Notes under the pieces: model-generated | The model's database searches: none | What the model was told of the DNA's origin: nothing | The model's input: the letters and a program-made list of their open reading frames with translations, nothing else | Position numbers and translations under genes: made by a program | Shown here: positions 7,300 through 15,568 of the stretch, piece after piece | Layout of the letters: the number at the start of each line of letters is the position of its first letter | Numbering within the stretch: position 1 is the stretch's first letter | Assembly: GCA_013530545.1 (NCBI GenBank) | Contig: SPVA01000122.1 | Location: 1 to 40,401 of the forward strand | DNA from: Acinetobacter lwoffii | GTDB taxonomy: Bacteria > Pseudomonadota > Gammaproteobacteria > Pseudomonadales > Moraxellaceae | Reading direction: 5' to 3' | Length of the DNA: 40,401 bases

Positions 7300-8985
7300 T
7301 CAAGCTCTGTTCTTTAAGGATGGTGAGCATTGTGCAAGCATATCATTTTTAGCTTCAATCACTTGCGTTTTTATATCCAGCAAGCTTAATAAGCTGGGGA
7401 AAAGATGATCCTGACTACGGGTCTGGCTGGTCTGTCCTTTGAGACAGTTGACCTGCTGGGTATTCTGCTGCTTCCAGGTATCGGAGAACCACATCAGCAT
7501 CGGGACATGGGTTTGCTGGGTCGGTGCCATACTATAAGGTGCACCATGCAGGTATAAACCATGCTCTCCGGTAGATTCTCCATGATCAGACAGGTACCAG
7601 AAACCGGTCTGATACTGTTTCTGCTGCTTTAAAGTTTCAATGATTTGAGCAAGGACATGGTCTGTATATACAATCGAATTATCATAACTATTCTTTAATT
7701 CTTCTGTACTACAGCCCTGAATGGCATTGCTATTACAGGTCGGCTGAAATGGCTGATACGGCGCTTTGGAACGTTTGAAATATGCGGGGCCATGACTGCC
7801 CATCTGATGCAGTACAATTAATTGTGGTTTCTGGTTGTTTTTATCCAGATGAGCCAGATAATATTTCAAGCTATCCACCAGGATTTCATCAAAACATTCA
7901 CCACCAGCATCACACCACTTCTGTTTTAGTTGTGCCGGAATCTGGTATTTTTGTACCCGGTCACAGGCACCTTTACATCCCGAATTATTATCAATCCAGG
8001 TCACCTGATAACCGGCGCGCTGCGCAATATCCAGCAAACCTTCTCGGTGGCTGGCGAGCTGTTCATCATAGGCCTCACGTGACATGCCCGAAAACATACA
8101 CGGAACTGAAACGGCAGTTGCAGTTCCACAAGAGCTGACCTGATTGAAATTAATTACCGCTATCTTGCTCAATTCAGGATTGGTATTGCGCGCATAACCA
8201 TTTAAAGCAAAACTCTCGGCACGTGCAGTTTCTCCAACAACTAGCACCATCAATTTAGGATGCTCCTGCATTTGGGCCTGCTGTAACAGATGTGCATCTT
8301 CGCCAAAAGCCACCAAAGGTAAATTCGCTTTAGGTGCTTTCTTTTTATAATAGGACAAGGTGGACGCGATGCTATTTTGTGGAGAAAGCATTCCCTTCAG
8401 ATCACGATGCTCGCGGAAGATAGCAGCATAATCGACATAGAAACAGAACAATAAGCCTAGAATCAGTCCGAGTGAGACTACACTGCTCAAGCCTTTTTGT
8501 AAGATTTTACGCCCCAGCGATGCAGGCTGAATTTGAAGCATCCAGACGATGCCGAGTGGAAATATTACAAATCCCAGTGTCCAGATCACCAGTCGCATTG
8601 ACCAGAGATCACGAACTTCGCGGGCATCGGTTTGCAGCATATTCTGGATCTGGTCTGGCGTAATAACAACCCCCAGACTATTGACAAAATAAGCACTGAA
8701 ACCACCCAGAATGATCAAGACACTGGCCAGTATCTTGGCATTCCATTTCCAGTTCAGCCACTGTAATACCAGATTGTAAAACGCAATAATGATCAGCGCC
8801 GTAGCGACCAGTAACAGACCTGCTTTTAGATTGGCATAAGGCGTAAATTCATGGATTTTCTGATAGAAAGCAAAGTTTAGGATCAGTCCTAGCCAAATAG
8901 CGAGCAACATATTGAAGCCTGAAAGACTGATCGACTTTCTAGGTCGCTGACTAAAAAAAGACGAATGGGAAAACAGCTTCAGCAT
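7300..8985 (-). CDS. eptA: Lipid A phosphoethanolamine transferase (PmrC/EptA)
   Basis: 561 residues. The N-terminal membrane domain has about five helices (near 25-42, 52-76, 86-104, 131-150, 166-186). The periplasmic alkaline-phosphatase-like domain carries the nucleophile T253 in VVGETARAESF and zinc-site residues in YLSDHGESTGEHG. Several cysteine pairs (for example in SSCGTATAVSVPCMF and SGCKGACD) fit the disulfides of this family. It transfers phosphoethanolamine from phosphatidylethanolamine to lipid A phosphates, lowering negative surface charge; in Acinetobacter this is the known route to polymyxin resistance when PmrAB is active. A PmrA-type box lies upstream. It is the first gene of eptA-pmrA-pmrB. 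Confidence 0.95.
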   Translation of the reverse strand: MLKLFSHSSFFSQRPRKSISLSGFNMLLAIWLGLILNFAFYQKIHEFTPYANLKAGLLLVATALIIIAFYNLVLQWLNWKWNAKILASVLIILGGFSAYFVNSLGVVITPDQIQNMLQTDAREVRDLWSMRLVIWTLGFVIFPLGIVWMLQIQPASLGRKILQKGLSSVVSLGLILGLLFCFYVDYAAIFREHRDLKGMLSPQNSIASTLSYYKKKAPKANLPLVAFGEDAHLLQQAQMQEHPKLMVLVVGETARAESFALNGYARNTNPELSKIAVINFNQVSSCGTATAVSVPCMFSGMSREAYDEQLASHREGLLDIAQRAGYQVTWIDNNSGCKGACDRVQKYQIPAQLKQKWCDAGGECFDEILVDSLKYYLAHLDKNNQKPQLIVLHQMGSHGPAYFKRSKAPYQPFQPTCNSNAIQGCSTEELKNSYDNSIVYTDHVLAQIIETLKQQKQYQTGFWYLSDHGESTGEHGLYLHGAPYSMAPTQQTHVPMLMWFSDTWKQQNTQQVNCLKGQTSQTRSQDHLFPSLLSLLDIKTQVIEAKNDMLAQCSPSLKNRA

Positions 8986-9016
8986 GATCCGTGGCTCAAA
9001 GACTTTAAGATGCTTT

Positions 9017-9049
9017 AGCCTAGAATTTGAAACTTAAAAATGGCTTAAA
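9017..9049 (-). promoter_or_regulatory. Predicted PmrA-dependent promoter of eptA-pmrA-pmrB
   Basis: On the minus strand a direct repeat TTTAAG-CCATT-TTTAAG (9049 to 9033) is followed by 10 nt and the -10-like TAGGCT (9022 to 9017). The eptA ATG at 8985 is 47 nt beyond the box. PmrA control of this operon is established in Acinetobacter, so this site calibrates the other two boxes. Confidence 0.75.
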
Positions 9050-9090
9050 ATGATTGGATCATTTCATAATATATGCAAACCAGCCCTTCT

Positions 9091-10356
9091 TTATTTCAAA
9101 CTCAGAAGAATAAAGATAAGCCCTAACATATGTAGAATCTGGCTAGGCGCAAAATACAGAAAAAACTTCCATCCCCCGGTCACAAAAGAATTAATACTTT
9201 TAGACACCGCATGTGCCGCAAGTCCAATCATGACAGCATAAATTAAAGTCAGGTTATGAGGATTTCCCTGTATCACTACACCTGCTACAGCAGCATGCAC
9301 TTCAAATAAAGAGGCTAAAAAAGTACCTAAGATTAAGCCGCTATCTCCCAGTAAAAGATTCGCGCCGTAAATCCCAGCCTGGATTAAGGTCAAACTGACC
9401 GCAATAATCACCGCTTCTTTGATACTGAACATTCGGCTATCAATTTCTTGTATTTCATTGATGGTCGTACTGTTATCCGCTTGGGGAGTTCGATAAATCA
9501 AGAATCCGGCAGCAATACATAAAATTCCGATCCCCACCAAACTCGGAATCAGCAGGAACTTGAACCACTCTACGCTCACTCCCAGAACAATCAGCAAAAG
9601 CTGTAATAAGGTGGCAATACAGGAGATCAATCCAGCACCTGCATTTAATTTAGCACTGACCCGCCCGGATCGGACTTGCATGCCCAAACTGGCAATTGTA
9701 GCCGTACTGGAGACAAATCCCGAGGCTAAGGCAGATAAAATAAGGGCCTTATCATTGGACAGGATTCGTTTTGCCACATGTGCCATGGACTGCACAATCA
9801 AGATTAAAATGAGTAGTTTAAGGATGATATAGGGATTCAGTACAGCGCCCCACAAGGGCTTATTGGGCATGACCGGCAACGCAATCAATATCAAAGCCAA
9901 TAAAAGTAGCCCATCTCTTAACTCATAGCTTTGGATCGTTTTTCCAGCAAATTGATGCAGTGTCTGTTTGCCCATCAGGATGATCGTAAGTAGAACCGCC
10001 ATCCCTGCAGCAAGTGGGATATTCCACACACAAATAGCGCCAATGATATAGGTCATCAAAAAAGCCAGTTCAGTGGTAGAGCCGATATCCTGCTTCTGTT
10101 GAAACAGGCTATACACACAAAACAGGCTGACCGCGACGGCTCCTATTACTCCAATATAGAGATGCAAAAGGAAACATGAAGCACCCAATAAAGCTGTAAT
10201 CGTAAATGATCTTAATCCTGCAAAACTCTGCTCATGGTTATTGTTTTTATGACGTTCACGCTCAAGTCCAATTAAAAGCCCACAGCCTAATGCCGACAGC
10301 ATGATGGTCAGTAATTCCTGAAAAGATAAACTTTGCAAAAGCATATTCAAGAGCAT
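9091..10356 (-). CDS. MgtC/SapB N-terminal domain plus DUF4010 membrane protein
   Basis: 421 residues, almost entirely hydrophobic with about 11-12 membrane segments. The N-terminus has the MgtC/SapB hallmark GLLIGLERER, then LRSFTITALLG. The rest resembles the DUF4010 module (ALASGFVSSTATIASLGMQVR, AVMIGLAAHAVSKSINSFVTGG). Proteins of this architecture are widespread inner-membrane proteins with unproven function. The MgtC link suggests magnesium or envelope homeostasis, which would suit the pmr neighbourhood, but that is only inference. ATG 10356 has AAGG close upstream; ATG 10344 is an alternative. Transcribed alone; about 250 bp separates it from the flavin reductase gene upstream. Confidence 0.8.
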   Translation of the reverse strand: MLLNMLLQSLSFQELLTIMLSALGCGLLIGLERERHKNNNHEQSFAGLRSFTITALLGASCFLLHLYIGVIGAVAVSLFCVYSLFQQKQDIGSTTELAFLMTYIIGAICVWNIPLAAGMAVLLTIILMGKQTLHQFAGKTIQSYELRDGLLLLALILIALPVMPNKPLWGAVLNPYIILKLLILILIVQSMAHVAKRILSNDKALILSALASGFVSSTATIASLGMQVRSGRVSAKLNAGAGLISCIATLLQLLLIVLGVSVEWFKFLLIPSLVGIGILCIAAGFLIYRTPQADNSTTINEIQEIDSRMFSIKEAVIIAVSLTLIQAGIYGANLLLGDSGLILGTFLASLFEVHAAVAGVVIQGNPHNLTLIYAVMIGLAAHAVSKSINSFVTGGWKFFLYFAPSQILHMLGLIFILLSLK

Positions 10357-10607
10357 TCACCTTGTGTCATCCAGTGACAGTGCGTATTTTTAGTATATAA
10401 ACAGTTTTTTAAAGCAGCCCATCAATTTAACCGCTGTATGTTTAAATTCTGGGCTATAGATAGCTGTAAATTATTGGATCAGTCTGCCCTTCATGCTTAT
10501 TTATGGTTTACATAATTCCCTATTCTTAATAGACCAGTTTAATCAAAATTACAAAAGTTAATAAGCTTTTAAATCTAAAATATTTTAATCCTACATCAGC
10601 TCCAGGA

Positions 10608-11102
10608 TTAGACAGACTCTGTTTCCCCGACCTGATGATAAGCACGGTTAAAATAAACCAGGGCTTGATCTTCCTGATTCTGTTGAATGGCAATAATCGG
10701 ACAAATCAAAATCGTATGTGTACCGACTTCCTGGATTTGCCCAATTTCACAATCAAAGCTCACCAGTGCATCTTGAAGTACAGGAGATCCTGTTTCTAAA
10801 GCCGACCATTTACCCTGTTCAAATCGTTGTTCAGAACTGCATTTTGAAGATGCAAAAGCATTTGAAAGATTCGCCTGATCTGTACTCAGTACATTTACGC
10901 ACAGCACTTTATTTTCAACAAAGTTGATATAAGAACGCGATGATCTATTCATACAAACCAATAAGGTCGGTGGTGTATCGGTCACGCTACACACGGCAGA
11001 TGCAGTAAAGCCATGACGACCTGAATCGCCCATCGTGGTCACTACATTTACTGCACTTGTTAATAAAGACATTGCGTTTCTAAAGTCTGTCGCTTCAACC
11101 AT
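10608..11102 (-). CDS. Flavin reductase-like FMN-binding protein
   Basis: 164 residues, the compact flavin-reductase (HpaC/RutF/NTA-monooxygenase component B) fold. Typical features are FTASAVCSVTDTPPTLLVCM for flavin binding, the segment FVENKVLCVNVLS, and the C-terminal YFNRAYHQV. Such enzymes use NAD(P)H to reduce free FMN or FAD for a partner monooxygenase. Here it is the last gene of mesX-mesD-reductase, 92 bp after mesD on the same strand. MesD-type methionine synthesis needs oxygen and the DUF1852 protein, so this reductase is a candidate source of reduced flavin for MesX. ATG 11102 is preferred to GTG 11105. Confidence 0.85.
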   Translation of the reverse strand: MVEATDFRNAMSLLTSAVNVVTTMGDSGRHGFTASAVCSVTDTPPTLLVCMNRSSRSYINFVENKVLCVNVLSTDQANLSNAFASSKCSSEQRFEQGKWSALETGSPVLQDALVSFDCEIGQIQEVGTHTILICPIIAIQQNQEDQALVYFNRAYHQVGETESV

Positions 11103-11194
11103 CACCGTATTCCAACATTCAGCTTTTTATAAAGAGCGTTATATCACTCAAATGATGCTTTCAATCTTTTAAAAGCATCATGGATTCACTTTAA

Positions 11195-12238
11195 TTAGCG
11201 AGATAATTCCTGACGAATAATTTCAGCACCCGCACTGAGCGCATTGAGTTTGCCACGTGCGACTTGGCGACCAAGTGGCGCCATGCCACAGTTGGTTGAT
11301 GGATATAGTTTGTCTGCATCCACAAACCGAAGTGCTTTACGCAACGTGTTTGCCACTTCTTCAGCTGTTTCAATTTGATTGCTTGCGACATCAATAGCAC
11401 CGACCATGACTTTTTTACCACGAATCAATTCGATCAGATCCATCGGGACACGTGAGTTATGACATTCAAGCGAAACAATATCAATTTTTGATTTTTGCAG
11501 TTTCGGAAATGCTTCTTCGTATTGGCGCCATTCTGAGCCTAAGGTCTTTTTCCAGTCTGTATTGGCTTTAATACCATAACCATAGCAAATGTGTACCGCA
11601 GTTTCACACTTCAGACCTTCAAGTGCACGCTCTAGAGTCGCTACACCCCAGTCATTCACTTCATCGAAGAACACGTTAAATGCAGGTTCATCAAACTGGA
11701 TAATATCTACGCCTGCCGCTTCAAGTTCACGAGCTTCCTGATTCAGAATTTTGGCAAATTCCCAAGCGAGTTTTTCACGGCTCTTGTAGTGACCGTCATA
11801 TAGCGTATCAATCATGGTCATTGGACCAGGAAGCGCCCATTTAATCGGCTGATCTGTCAGTGAACGCAAGAATTTTGCATCTTCAACAAAGACAGGTTTC
11901 TGGCGAGAAACTTCACCAACTACAGATGGAACGCTCGCTTCATAACGATCACGGATTTTGACCGTTTCACGTTGATTAAAATCTACACCTTCTAGATGCT
12001 CAATAAATGTGGTCACAAAATGTTGACGGGTTTGTTCACCATCGCTGACAATATCAATGCCTGCTTGTTGTTGTTCATGCAGTGACAAACGCAGTGCATC
12101 TTGTTTTGCGTCGAGTAATTCCTGGCCTTCCAATTTCCAGGGTGACCAAAGTTTTTCAGGTTCTGCCAGCCAAGACGGTTTCGGTAAGCTGCCAGCAGTT
12201 GATGTTGGGAGTAGCTTTTTAGGTTGTAAAAGTGCCAT
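11195..12238 (-). CDS. mesD: Core methionine synthase (MesD family, MetE C-terminal fold only)
   Basis: 347 residues, equal to the catalytic barrel of cobalamin-independent methionine synthase without the N-terminal folate domain. Zinc ligands are visible as H216 and C218 (HICYGYG), E258 (SLECHN) and C317 (STNCGMAPL). The homocysteine-site motif is QFDEPAFN. Core enzymes of the MesD family, including the Acinetobacter one, were described as needing neither methyl-folate nor cobalamin but requiring a DUF1852 partner and oxygen. That partner is encoded 42 bp upstream on the same strand. The methyl donor is unsettled. The zinc site is intact, so methyl transfer to homocysteine is expected. It would be misannotated as a truncated MetE if judged by length alone. 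Confidence 0.9.
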   Translation of the reverse strand: MALLQPKKLLPTSTAGSLPKPSWLAEPEKLWSPWKLEGQELLDAKQDALRLSLHEQQQAGIDIVSDGEQTRQHFVTTFIEHLEGVDFNQRETVKIRDRYEASVPSVVGEVSRQKPVFVEDAKFLRSLTDQPIKWALPGPMTMIDTLYDGHYKSREKLAWEFAKILNQEARELEAAGVDIIQFDEPAFNVFFDEVNDWGVATLERALEGLKCETAVHICYGYGIKANTDWKKTLGSEWRQYEEAFPKLQKSKIDIVSLECHNSRVPMDLIELIRGKKVMVGAIDVASNQIETAEEVANTLRKALRFVDADKLYPSTNCGMAPLGRQVARGKLNALSAGAEIIRQELSR

Positions 12239-12280
12239 GTCTAATCTTCTATCTCTATATTCGTAAAATAATATTGTGTA

Positions 12281-13288
12281 TTAAGCAGCGTGTTCTTGGT
12301 CGGCAGTATTTTGGATCGTGAACTCGGCAGCCCATTGCTCCAGAATGTCTTTATAAGGTTTGATAAAGTATTCTTCCGTCCACTTCCCTTGCTTCACTGC
12401 CAACTGACCACGCTCAACACGGTCATACACAATTTGAGTTAATGAATAATCTGGGTACTCAAGGCTGGGTTGATACACCTGACCCGCAGCAGAATTCGCA
12501 TTATAAATTTCAGGACGGTAAATCTTTTGGAAGCTTTCCATGGTGCTGATCGCACTGATCAACTCCAGATCGGTATAATCACGTAATAAGTCACCTGCGA
12601 AATAAAATGCTAAAGGTGCAGCAGCATTTTCAGGTTTGAAATAACGAACGGTTAAGCCCATTTTTGCGAAGTATTCATCGGTTCGTGAATGCTCATCATT
12701 TTTATATTCCACACCCAATACAGGATGCACATTCGCGTTACGGTAATAGGTTTTCGAGGTTGAAACGCTCAAACAAATCACAGGCTGTTTTTTAAATTCT
12801 GCTTTAAATACTTCAGAATTGACAAGGTATTGATAAAGCTTGCCGTGTAAATCACCAAAATTTTCTGGCTTGGTCGATGTTGGATTTTTCTTGATATGTT
12901 CAGGAAGTACCACGCTAAAATCATAATCGCGGACATAAGATGAGAAACTGTTGCCAATCATGCCATCAATACGCTGATTGGTTTGATGATCAACAATCGT
13001 AGTTTTTAAAGTTTCAATTGCAGGAAAGTTTTTGCCATTTCCTTCAATATCCAGGTCAACTGAAATGATATCGATTTCAACTGAATAACGGTCTGCTTTT
13101 GGGTTATCCCAATGTGCCAATGCATTAAAACGGTTATTGATCATTCGTAGAGTGTTACGCAAATTCTGTTCGCGACTTTCGCCACGCGCCAAATTGGCAA
13201 AGTTCGTCGTCAGACGTGTGCTATCTGCAGGTTGATAGTTTTCGTCAAAACGAATGCGCTTAATTGAACATGCAAACTTTTTACTCAT
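12281..13288 (-). CDS. mesX: DUF1852 protein, MesD partner (MesX)
   Basis: 335 residues, soluble, no signal peptide. It is recognised as the DUF1852 family by its N-terminus (FACSIKRIRFDENYQPADST) and its fixed position just before a core methionine synthase. The family was shown genetically to be required, with oxygen, for MesD-dependent methionine synthesis, but its chemistry is not defined here. First gene of mesX-mesD-flavin reductase. The reductase suggests that MesX is an oxygenase component that uses reduced flavin, perhaps to release a methyl group from a donor. That is inference; I see no clear cofactor motif. Upstream lies a TGAA-N5-TTCA element of the MetR type at 13389. Confidence 0.85.
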   Translation of the reverse strand: MSKKFACSIKRIRFDENYQPADSTRLTTNFANLARGESREQNLRNTLRMINNRFNALAHWDNPKADRYSVEIDIISVDLDIEGNGKNFPAIETLKTTIVDHQTNQRIDGMIGNSFSSYVRDYDFSVVLPEHIKKNPTSTKPENFGDLHGKLYQYLVNSEVFKAEFKKQPVICLSVSTSKTYYRNANVHPVLGVEYKNDEHSRTDEYFAKMGLTVRYFKPENAAAPLAFYFAGDLLRDYTDLELISAISTMESFQKIYRPEIYNANSAAGQVYQPSLEYPDYSLTQIVYDRVERGQLAVKQGKWTEEYFIKPYKDILEQWAAEFTIQNTADQEHAA

Positions 13289-13388
13289 TGTGAACCACTG
13301 CCCTAAGTTCTAATAACCAAATTTCTGAATGAGCCTAGTTATACGTGAACGTTAAGATGAATAAAAATGATTTAAACTCAATGAAAAG

Positions 13389-13401
13389 TGAATATTATTC
13401 A
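13389..13401. promoter_or_regulatory. MetR-type operator candidate upstream of mesX
   Basis: The palindrome TGAATATTATTCA matches the enterobacterial MetR consensus TGAANNTNNTTCA exactly. It lies about 100 bp upstream of the mesX start. A site of this size can arise by chance in AT-rich DNA; its place before a methionine biosynthesis operon is the support. Confidence 0.4.
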
Positions 13402-13725
13402 TTCTTGGTTGTTCTTAAGATATCAAGATCACTTAATGAAGAAAAATATGACAGATTTTTTCTATGTAATTTTAGGGTTCAATAGAGGATAAAATCATTA
13501 ACATTAATGGCTTGAAATAATTTCTATTAAATATTAAGTAGGTGAAAGTGAGTAATAAACTCGAAGAATGGTTTGTAGTGGATTTGATACATTTTAGGAG
13601 TGAATGAATGAAACTCATCTAAAGATTAGAAAATATCAGTCTATTCACTCTGTTTAATTTCATTTAAATCATTCGTTAGAAAAATGTGACTTGAAAAAAA
13701 GAACTTTAAGAAGATAAAATTAGTT

Positions 13726-13783
13726 TTTTATTAAAATAGGTATATAATAAATAAAATCACTTTACTTTACTATTTTAATAAAA
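13726..13783. promoter_or_regulatory. Perfect 14-bp inverted repeat at hipA promoter (candidate HipB operator)
   Basis: Left arm TTTTATTAAAATAG at 13726-13739 and its exact reverse complement at 13770-13783, separated by 30 nt. Arm starts are 44 bp apart, close to four helical turns. The right arm ends two bases before the hipA ATG and occupies the place of the ribosome site; no Shine-Dalgarno sequence is seen. This suits autorepression by the HTH partner, or leaderless translation. Confidence 0.5.
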
Positions 13784-13785
13784 TT

Positions 13786-15090
13786 ATGGATCAATATTGC
13801 ACACTGCAGATTTATCAGGAAGATGAATGGCTGGATTGCGCTATTGTTGAGATTGTCGGTCAACAACAAACTGGATGGCAAGCAGCCACGCGCACATCAT
13901 ATCTATTTGAATATGCTATTTCTTATATGGACCTAAGCGACGGGCATGCGCTAGCCTATCATTTACCAGTAAATGTGCAAAATACCTTGCAATCTACCTG
14001 GCCAGCCTTCCTGATGGATTTGTTACCTCAAGGTTATGGCCGTAAAGAATTACTCCGTCAGCTTAATTTTTCTGAAAACACTCAGGAACAAGCAGACTGG
14101 GCGCTTCTAAAAGCGGGTGCAGGTAATCCGATTGGTAATTTACGGATTAAAGAGGCTTATGAATGGCTACAGGGGCAGTTTCCTGTTCAGCAGAATCATG
14201 GCTTTAGCCTAGACCAAGTCGTAGAACGTCAAGAAAACTTTATTGAATCCTTAGCCTCTTATGGACTTTTTATTGCCGGTTCTTCTGGTATTCAGGGCGA
14301 GTGGCCAAAATTACTGTTAACTCAAGGTCACGATGACCTGTTCTATCTGGATCACACGCTGACAGATCATCAGGTCAAGCAGCATTGGCTGGTGAAATTC
14401 AGCCGTGGCAGTGATCAGAATTTAGATAAAATTTTGATGCACGAAGCCTTATATATGAAAGTTGCTCAGTACCTGGGACTTCGTGTTCATCAGGAACTGG
14501 AGCTGCATGGCAAGACTTTATTCATTCCTCGATTCGACCGTAAAGTTATTGAGGGGAAGGTTGAAAGAATCGCTCAGGAAAGTATTGCTTCTCTGGGAGG
14601 AAAAGCAGGTTTTGGGGTAAGAATGACCCATAACCAGATCTGTAGCCTGTTGATGCAATGCTGTACTGAACCAAAACAGGAAATCTTTGAATATTTGAAG
14701 CGTGATCTTGCCAATGTCGCTTTAGGTAATAAGGATAATCATACCCGTAATACAGCGATTCAACGTTTCAATAAAGGAATCATTCAACTAACCCCATTAT
14801 TTGACTTTGCGCCGATGTGGCTACATCCAGATGGTATTGCCCGGACTACGCGTTGGGAGCGAGATGATCATGGTGGTATGCCAATTTGGCATTCAGTCAT
14901 TGAACAGATCGCCGAAAGCACGATGATTGATCCAAAAGAAATCAAAGCGGTGTTAATCGAACAATTACCACTTTATCAGGGATTACTCGAGCACATGCAG
15001 TATCTACAATTGGCACCTGAAATTCTGGAAAATAGCCAGTATCGAATTGATAATATTTGCCAACAATTGGAGGAGCTGAATTATGGATAA
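13786..15090 (+). CDS. hipA: HipA-family serine/threonine kinase toxin
   Basis: 434 residues, close to E. coli HipA. The N-terminal domain is followed by the kinase core: glycine-rich stretch AGSSGIQGEWPKLLL (164-178), ATP lysine in WLVKFSRG (K204), IPRFDR (247-252), catalytic loop GNKDNHTRN (314-322, D317) and the metal-binding aspartate in LTPLFDF (D340). The glycine-rich loop differs from the usual SGAQPK form. HipA kinases phosphorylate a translation component (GltX in E. coli) and halt growth unless bound by HipB. The ATG at 13786 sits against a 14-bp inverted repeat. The stop overlaps the start of the HTH gene by 8 bp, giving a toxin-first order, the reverse of E. coli hipBA. Family call strong; target unknown. 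Confidence 0.88.
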   Translation: MDQYCTLQIYQEDEWLDCAIVEIVGQQQTGWQAATRTSYLFEYAISYMDLSDGHALAYHLPVNVQNTLQSTWPAFLMDLLPQGYGRKELLRQLNFSENTQEQADWALLKAGAGNPIGNLRIKEAYEWLQGQFPVQQNHGFSLDQVVERQENFIESLASYGLFIAGSSGIQGEWPKLLLTQGHDDLFYLDHTLTDHQVKQHWLVKFSRGSDQNLDKILMHEALYMKVAQYLGLRVHQELELHGKTLFIPRFDRKVIEGKVERIAQESIASLGGKAGFGVRMTHNQICSLLMQCCTEPKQEIFEYLKRDLANVALGNKDNHTRNTAIQRFNKGIIQLTPLFDFAPMWLHPDGIARTTRWERDDHGGMPIWHSVIEQIAESTMIDPKEIKAVLIEQLPLYQGLLEHMQYLQLAPEILENSQYRIDNICQQLEELNYG

Positions 15091-15364
15091 ACGCTTCAAG
15101 CCACTGACTCCGATTCAACAGATGCAAAAGAGATTGTCTGTACTTGAAACCGTCAGTAACAATCCTGACTGGCCTTTTCATCAGGTTGCTCGCTTCATTC
15201 GTACCGAGTTGCACCTCACACTCAACGATATGGCTAAAATTACCAAGATTGCTCCCCAGACTCTACAGAAAATGGAACAACCGGAAGGCAATCCAACACT
15301 CAAGTCTATGCAAAAATTACTGGATGCTTTTGGTTTAAAGTTAGAAATTAGGGTTAAATCCTGA
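15083..15364 (+). CDS. hipB: HipB-like HTH antitoxin
   Basis: 93 residues. A helix-turn-helix of the XRE/Cro type covers about residues 38-80 (LTLNDMAKITKIAPQTLQKM, then NPTLKSMQKLLDAFGLKL), ending shortly after the domain. HipB proteins dimerise, bind operators upstream of the pair and neutralise HipA. The ATG at 15083 lies inside the hipA reading frame with GGAGG ten bases upstream, so expression is translationally coupled. The N-terminal 35 residues lie before the HTH, unlike short E. coli HipB, and may contact the kinase. No other HTH gene is near, so the pairing is well supported. Confidence 0.8.
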   Translation: MDKRFKPLTPIQQMQKRLSVLETVSNNPDWPFHQVARFIRTELHLTLNDMAKITKIAPQTLQKMEQPEGNPTLKSMQKLLDAFGLKLEIRVKS

Positions 15365-15441
15365 TAGAAATCTGATGCTTTAATTGATATTTAGGGGAAT
15401 TTTAGAGAAGAAGAATGACTTAACAACTGAAAATATGCCCT

Positions 15442-15516
15442 CCTCCAATCTGTTTATTGAGTCCTTGCTCCATCGCAGGAATCCCGGTTTAAATTAAACA
15501 CGGGATTCACTGGAGG
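15442..15516. terminator. Structured inverted repeat between hipAB and gabD
   Basis: Core arms GAATCCCG (15479-15486) and CGGGATTC (15501-15508) enclose the palindromic GTTTAAATTAAAC. Further out, CCTCCA (15442-15447) pairs with TGGAGG (15511-15516). It lies between convergent genes and is probably a bidirectional terminator, though no long T run follows. Confidence 0.5.
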
Positions 15517-15568
15517 CTGATATTTTCTCATCAGTTTTTTAATGAATAAGTTTACTTTTTAAACATCA

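Larger units (their letters stand above)
13289..13785. promoter_or_regulatory. AT-rich divergent intergenic region mesX / hipA
   Basis: 497 bp without a convincing gene. It must hold the promoters of mesX (leftward) and hipA (rightward). Visible elements: a MetR-type palindrome at 13389-13401, an inverted pair GAGTGAAT (13598-13605) and ATTCACTC (13643-13650), and a perfect 14-bp inverted repeat at 13726-13783 next to hipA. The centre (about 13440-13600) is very AT-rich with only short reading frames. Confidence 0.6.

Noticed and set aside
11195..12238. mesD as a truncated metE pseudogene
   Set aside because: All four zinc ligands are intact, the start has a proper place after mesX, and core synthases of this length with a DUF1852 partner are a known functional family.
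15463..15475. A 13-base sequence (TCCTTGCTCCATC) shared with about 30052-30064
   Set aside because: Repeats of this length are expected by chance in 40 kb; flanks do not align, so no dispersed repeat element is supported.
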